Shown in pieces: positions 5,089-5,519 of a stretch of DNA of 5,519 nt. The position numbers were made by a program, and so were the translations under genes. The notes beneath the pieces were generated by a model that was not told where the DNA came from, did no database searches, and saw nothing but the letters and a program-made list of their open reading frames with translations. Every line of letters starts with the position of its first letter. Position 1 is the stretch's first letter. Origin of the DNA: Treponema sp. (lineage in GTDB: Bacteria > Spirochaetota > Spirochaetia > Treponematales > Treponemataceae); the NCBI GenBank assembly GCA_017622055.1, contig JAGARY010000278.1, positions 1 through 5,519 of the forward strand, read 5' to 3'.

Positions 5089-5519
5089 ATGAAAAAATTT
5101 TTATCAATTCTTTTATCAATTGTTTTTGCAATTGCACTTTTTTTAACATTAGTTCTTTCAATCGTTCGCTTTAATTTTAGTTTTTCAACTATAAGCGACC
5201 TTGCAAGCCAGTTATTAAGCCCAACTGCAAAAACATCATCAATTCAAAATTTCAACAGCGGATTATTCTATCCAGAAGACAAAATCATCATTTATACAGA
5301 CTACCAAGACGATTTTGACCTTAGCGGAATAGATTTAAGCAACATCGACCTACAAAACATGGACATCAACGAAATTGTTCAACAATACCTTGATGCAGCC
5401 GACTTAGACGTAGAACCAGAATTTGTTGCAGAAATTCTTGCTTCACCAGAAGTAACACAAGCTGTAGAAAAATACTCAACAGAAATCATCAATTACATGA
5501 CAGGAGCCAGCGAAGAATT
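5089..5519 (+). CDS. Unrecognised membrane-anchored protein, acidic outer region (3' partial)
   Basis: An ATG at 5089 opens a frame that runs past the window end, with 143 complete codons visible. AGGAG at 5077-5081 has 7-base spacing to it, which supports the start. The N-terminus is two lysines followed by a hydrophobic segment (about residues 4-26) and then VRFNFSF. No clear signal peptidase cleavage site follows, so it is probably an uncleaved anchor with the rest in the periplasm; a signal peptide is the alternative. After a short Ser/Thr-rich stretch (about 44-58), residues 62-143 are strongly acidic. Residues 76-95 form four consecutive five-residue units with the pattern x-D-(L/I)-x-x (FDLSG, IDLSN, IDLQN, MDINE), like a short pentapeptide-repeat run. 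The remainder looks helical (EFVAEILASPEVTQAVEKY). I do not recognise a family. It is transcribed away from azlC and seems to start a new unit. Confidence 0.8.
   Translation, partial: MKKFLSILLSIVFAIALFLTLVLSIVRFNFSFSTISDLASQLLSPTAKTSSIQNFNSGLFYPEDKIIIYTDYQDDFDLSGIDLSNIDLQNMDINEIVQQYLDAADLDVEPEFVAEILASPEVTQAVEKYSTEIINYMTGASEE

Noticed and set aside
1..5519. CRISPR array, tRNA, or complete insertion sequence
   Set aside because: No regularly spaced direct repeats, no cloverleaf-like sequence, and no terminal inverted repeats around the transposase-named Rpn gene within the window.

Overview
The window is AT-rich and gene-dense, with codons biased toward A or T in the third position. It most resembles a low-GC, host-associated spirochaete of the genus Treponema. 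The main clue is the first gene: its Rpn/PD-(D/E)XK type, with an EHQST(I)NENMPLR-like core, occurs in many copies in gut and oral treponemes. The cytoplasmic DHH phosphoesterase and the dispersed palindromes also fit. This assignment rests on recognition of protein families, not on a marker gene.

Layout, left to right. (1) 1-867 (+): an Rpn-family nuclease/putative transposase whose 5' end lies outside the window, followed by a clear intrinsic terminator (901-954). (2) 986-2092 (+): an SGNH esterase with the two-domain layout of carbohydrate esterase family 2. It has no signal peptide and is apparently expressed from a leaderless mRNA. (3) 2114-3040 (+): a DHH/DHHA1 phosphoesterase 21 bases downstream with a strong ribosome binding site, probably co-transcribed with the esterase. 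(4) 3041-3163: a convergent intergenic gap filled by two abutting palindromic repeats. (5) 4845-3164 (-): a three-gene operon transcribed leftward, azlC, azlD and a HAD phosphatase. The junctions are very tight: 1 base between azlC and azlD, and an 8-base overlap between azlD and the HAD gene, which starts at TTG. (6) 4846-5088: a divergent intergenic region with a promoter on each side and a degenerate second copy of one palindrome. (7) 5089 to the window end (+): the N-terminal part of an unrecognised membrane-anchored, acidic protein.

How the genes work together. AzlC and AzlD form the two-subunit exporter of branched-chain amino acids and related compounds. The HAD phosphatase is coupled to them by translation, but its substrate cannot be read from sequence. 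The esterase and DHH genes look like a two-gene cytoplasmic unit joining sugar-ester deacetylation with phosphoester hydrolysis; co-transcription is inferred from spacing and a pathway link is not shown.

No CRISPR array, tRNA, rRNA, complete insertion sequence or recognisable riboswitch was seen. No gene-free stretch exceeds 300 bases. Nothing here is convincingly a new defence or mobile system. The features most worth a second look are the leaderless esterase start, the TTG-started overlapping HAD gene, the composite repeats flanking the azl operon, and the pentapeptide-like run in the last protein.
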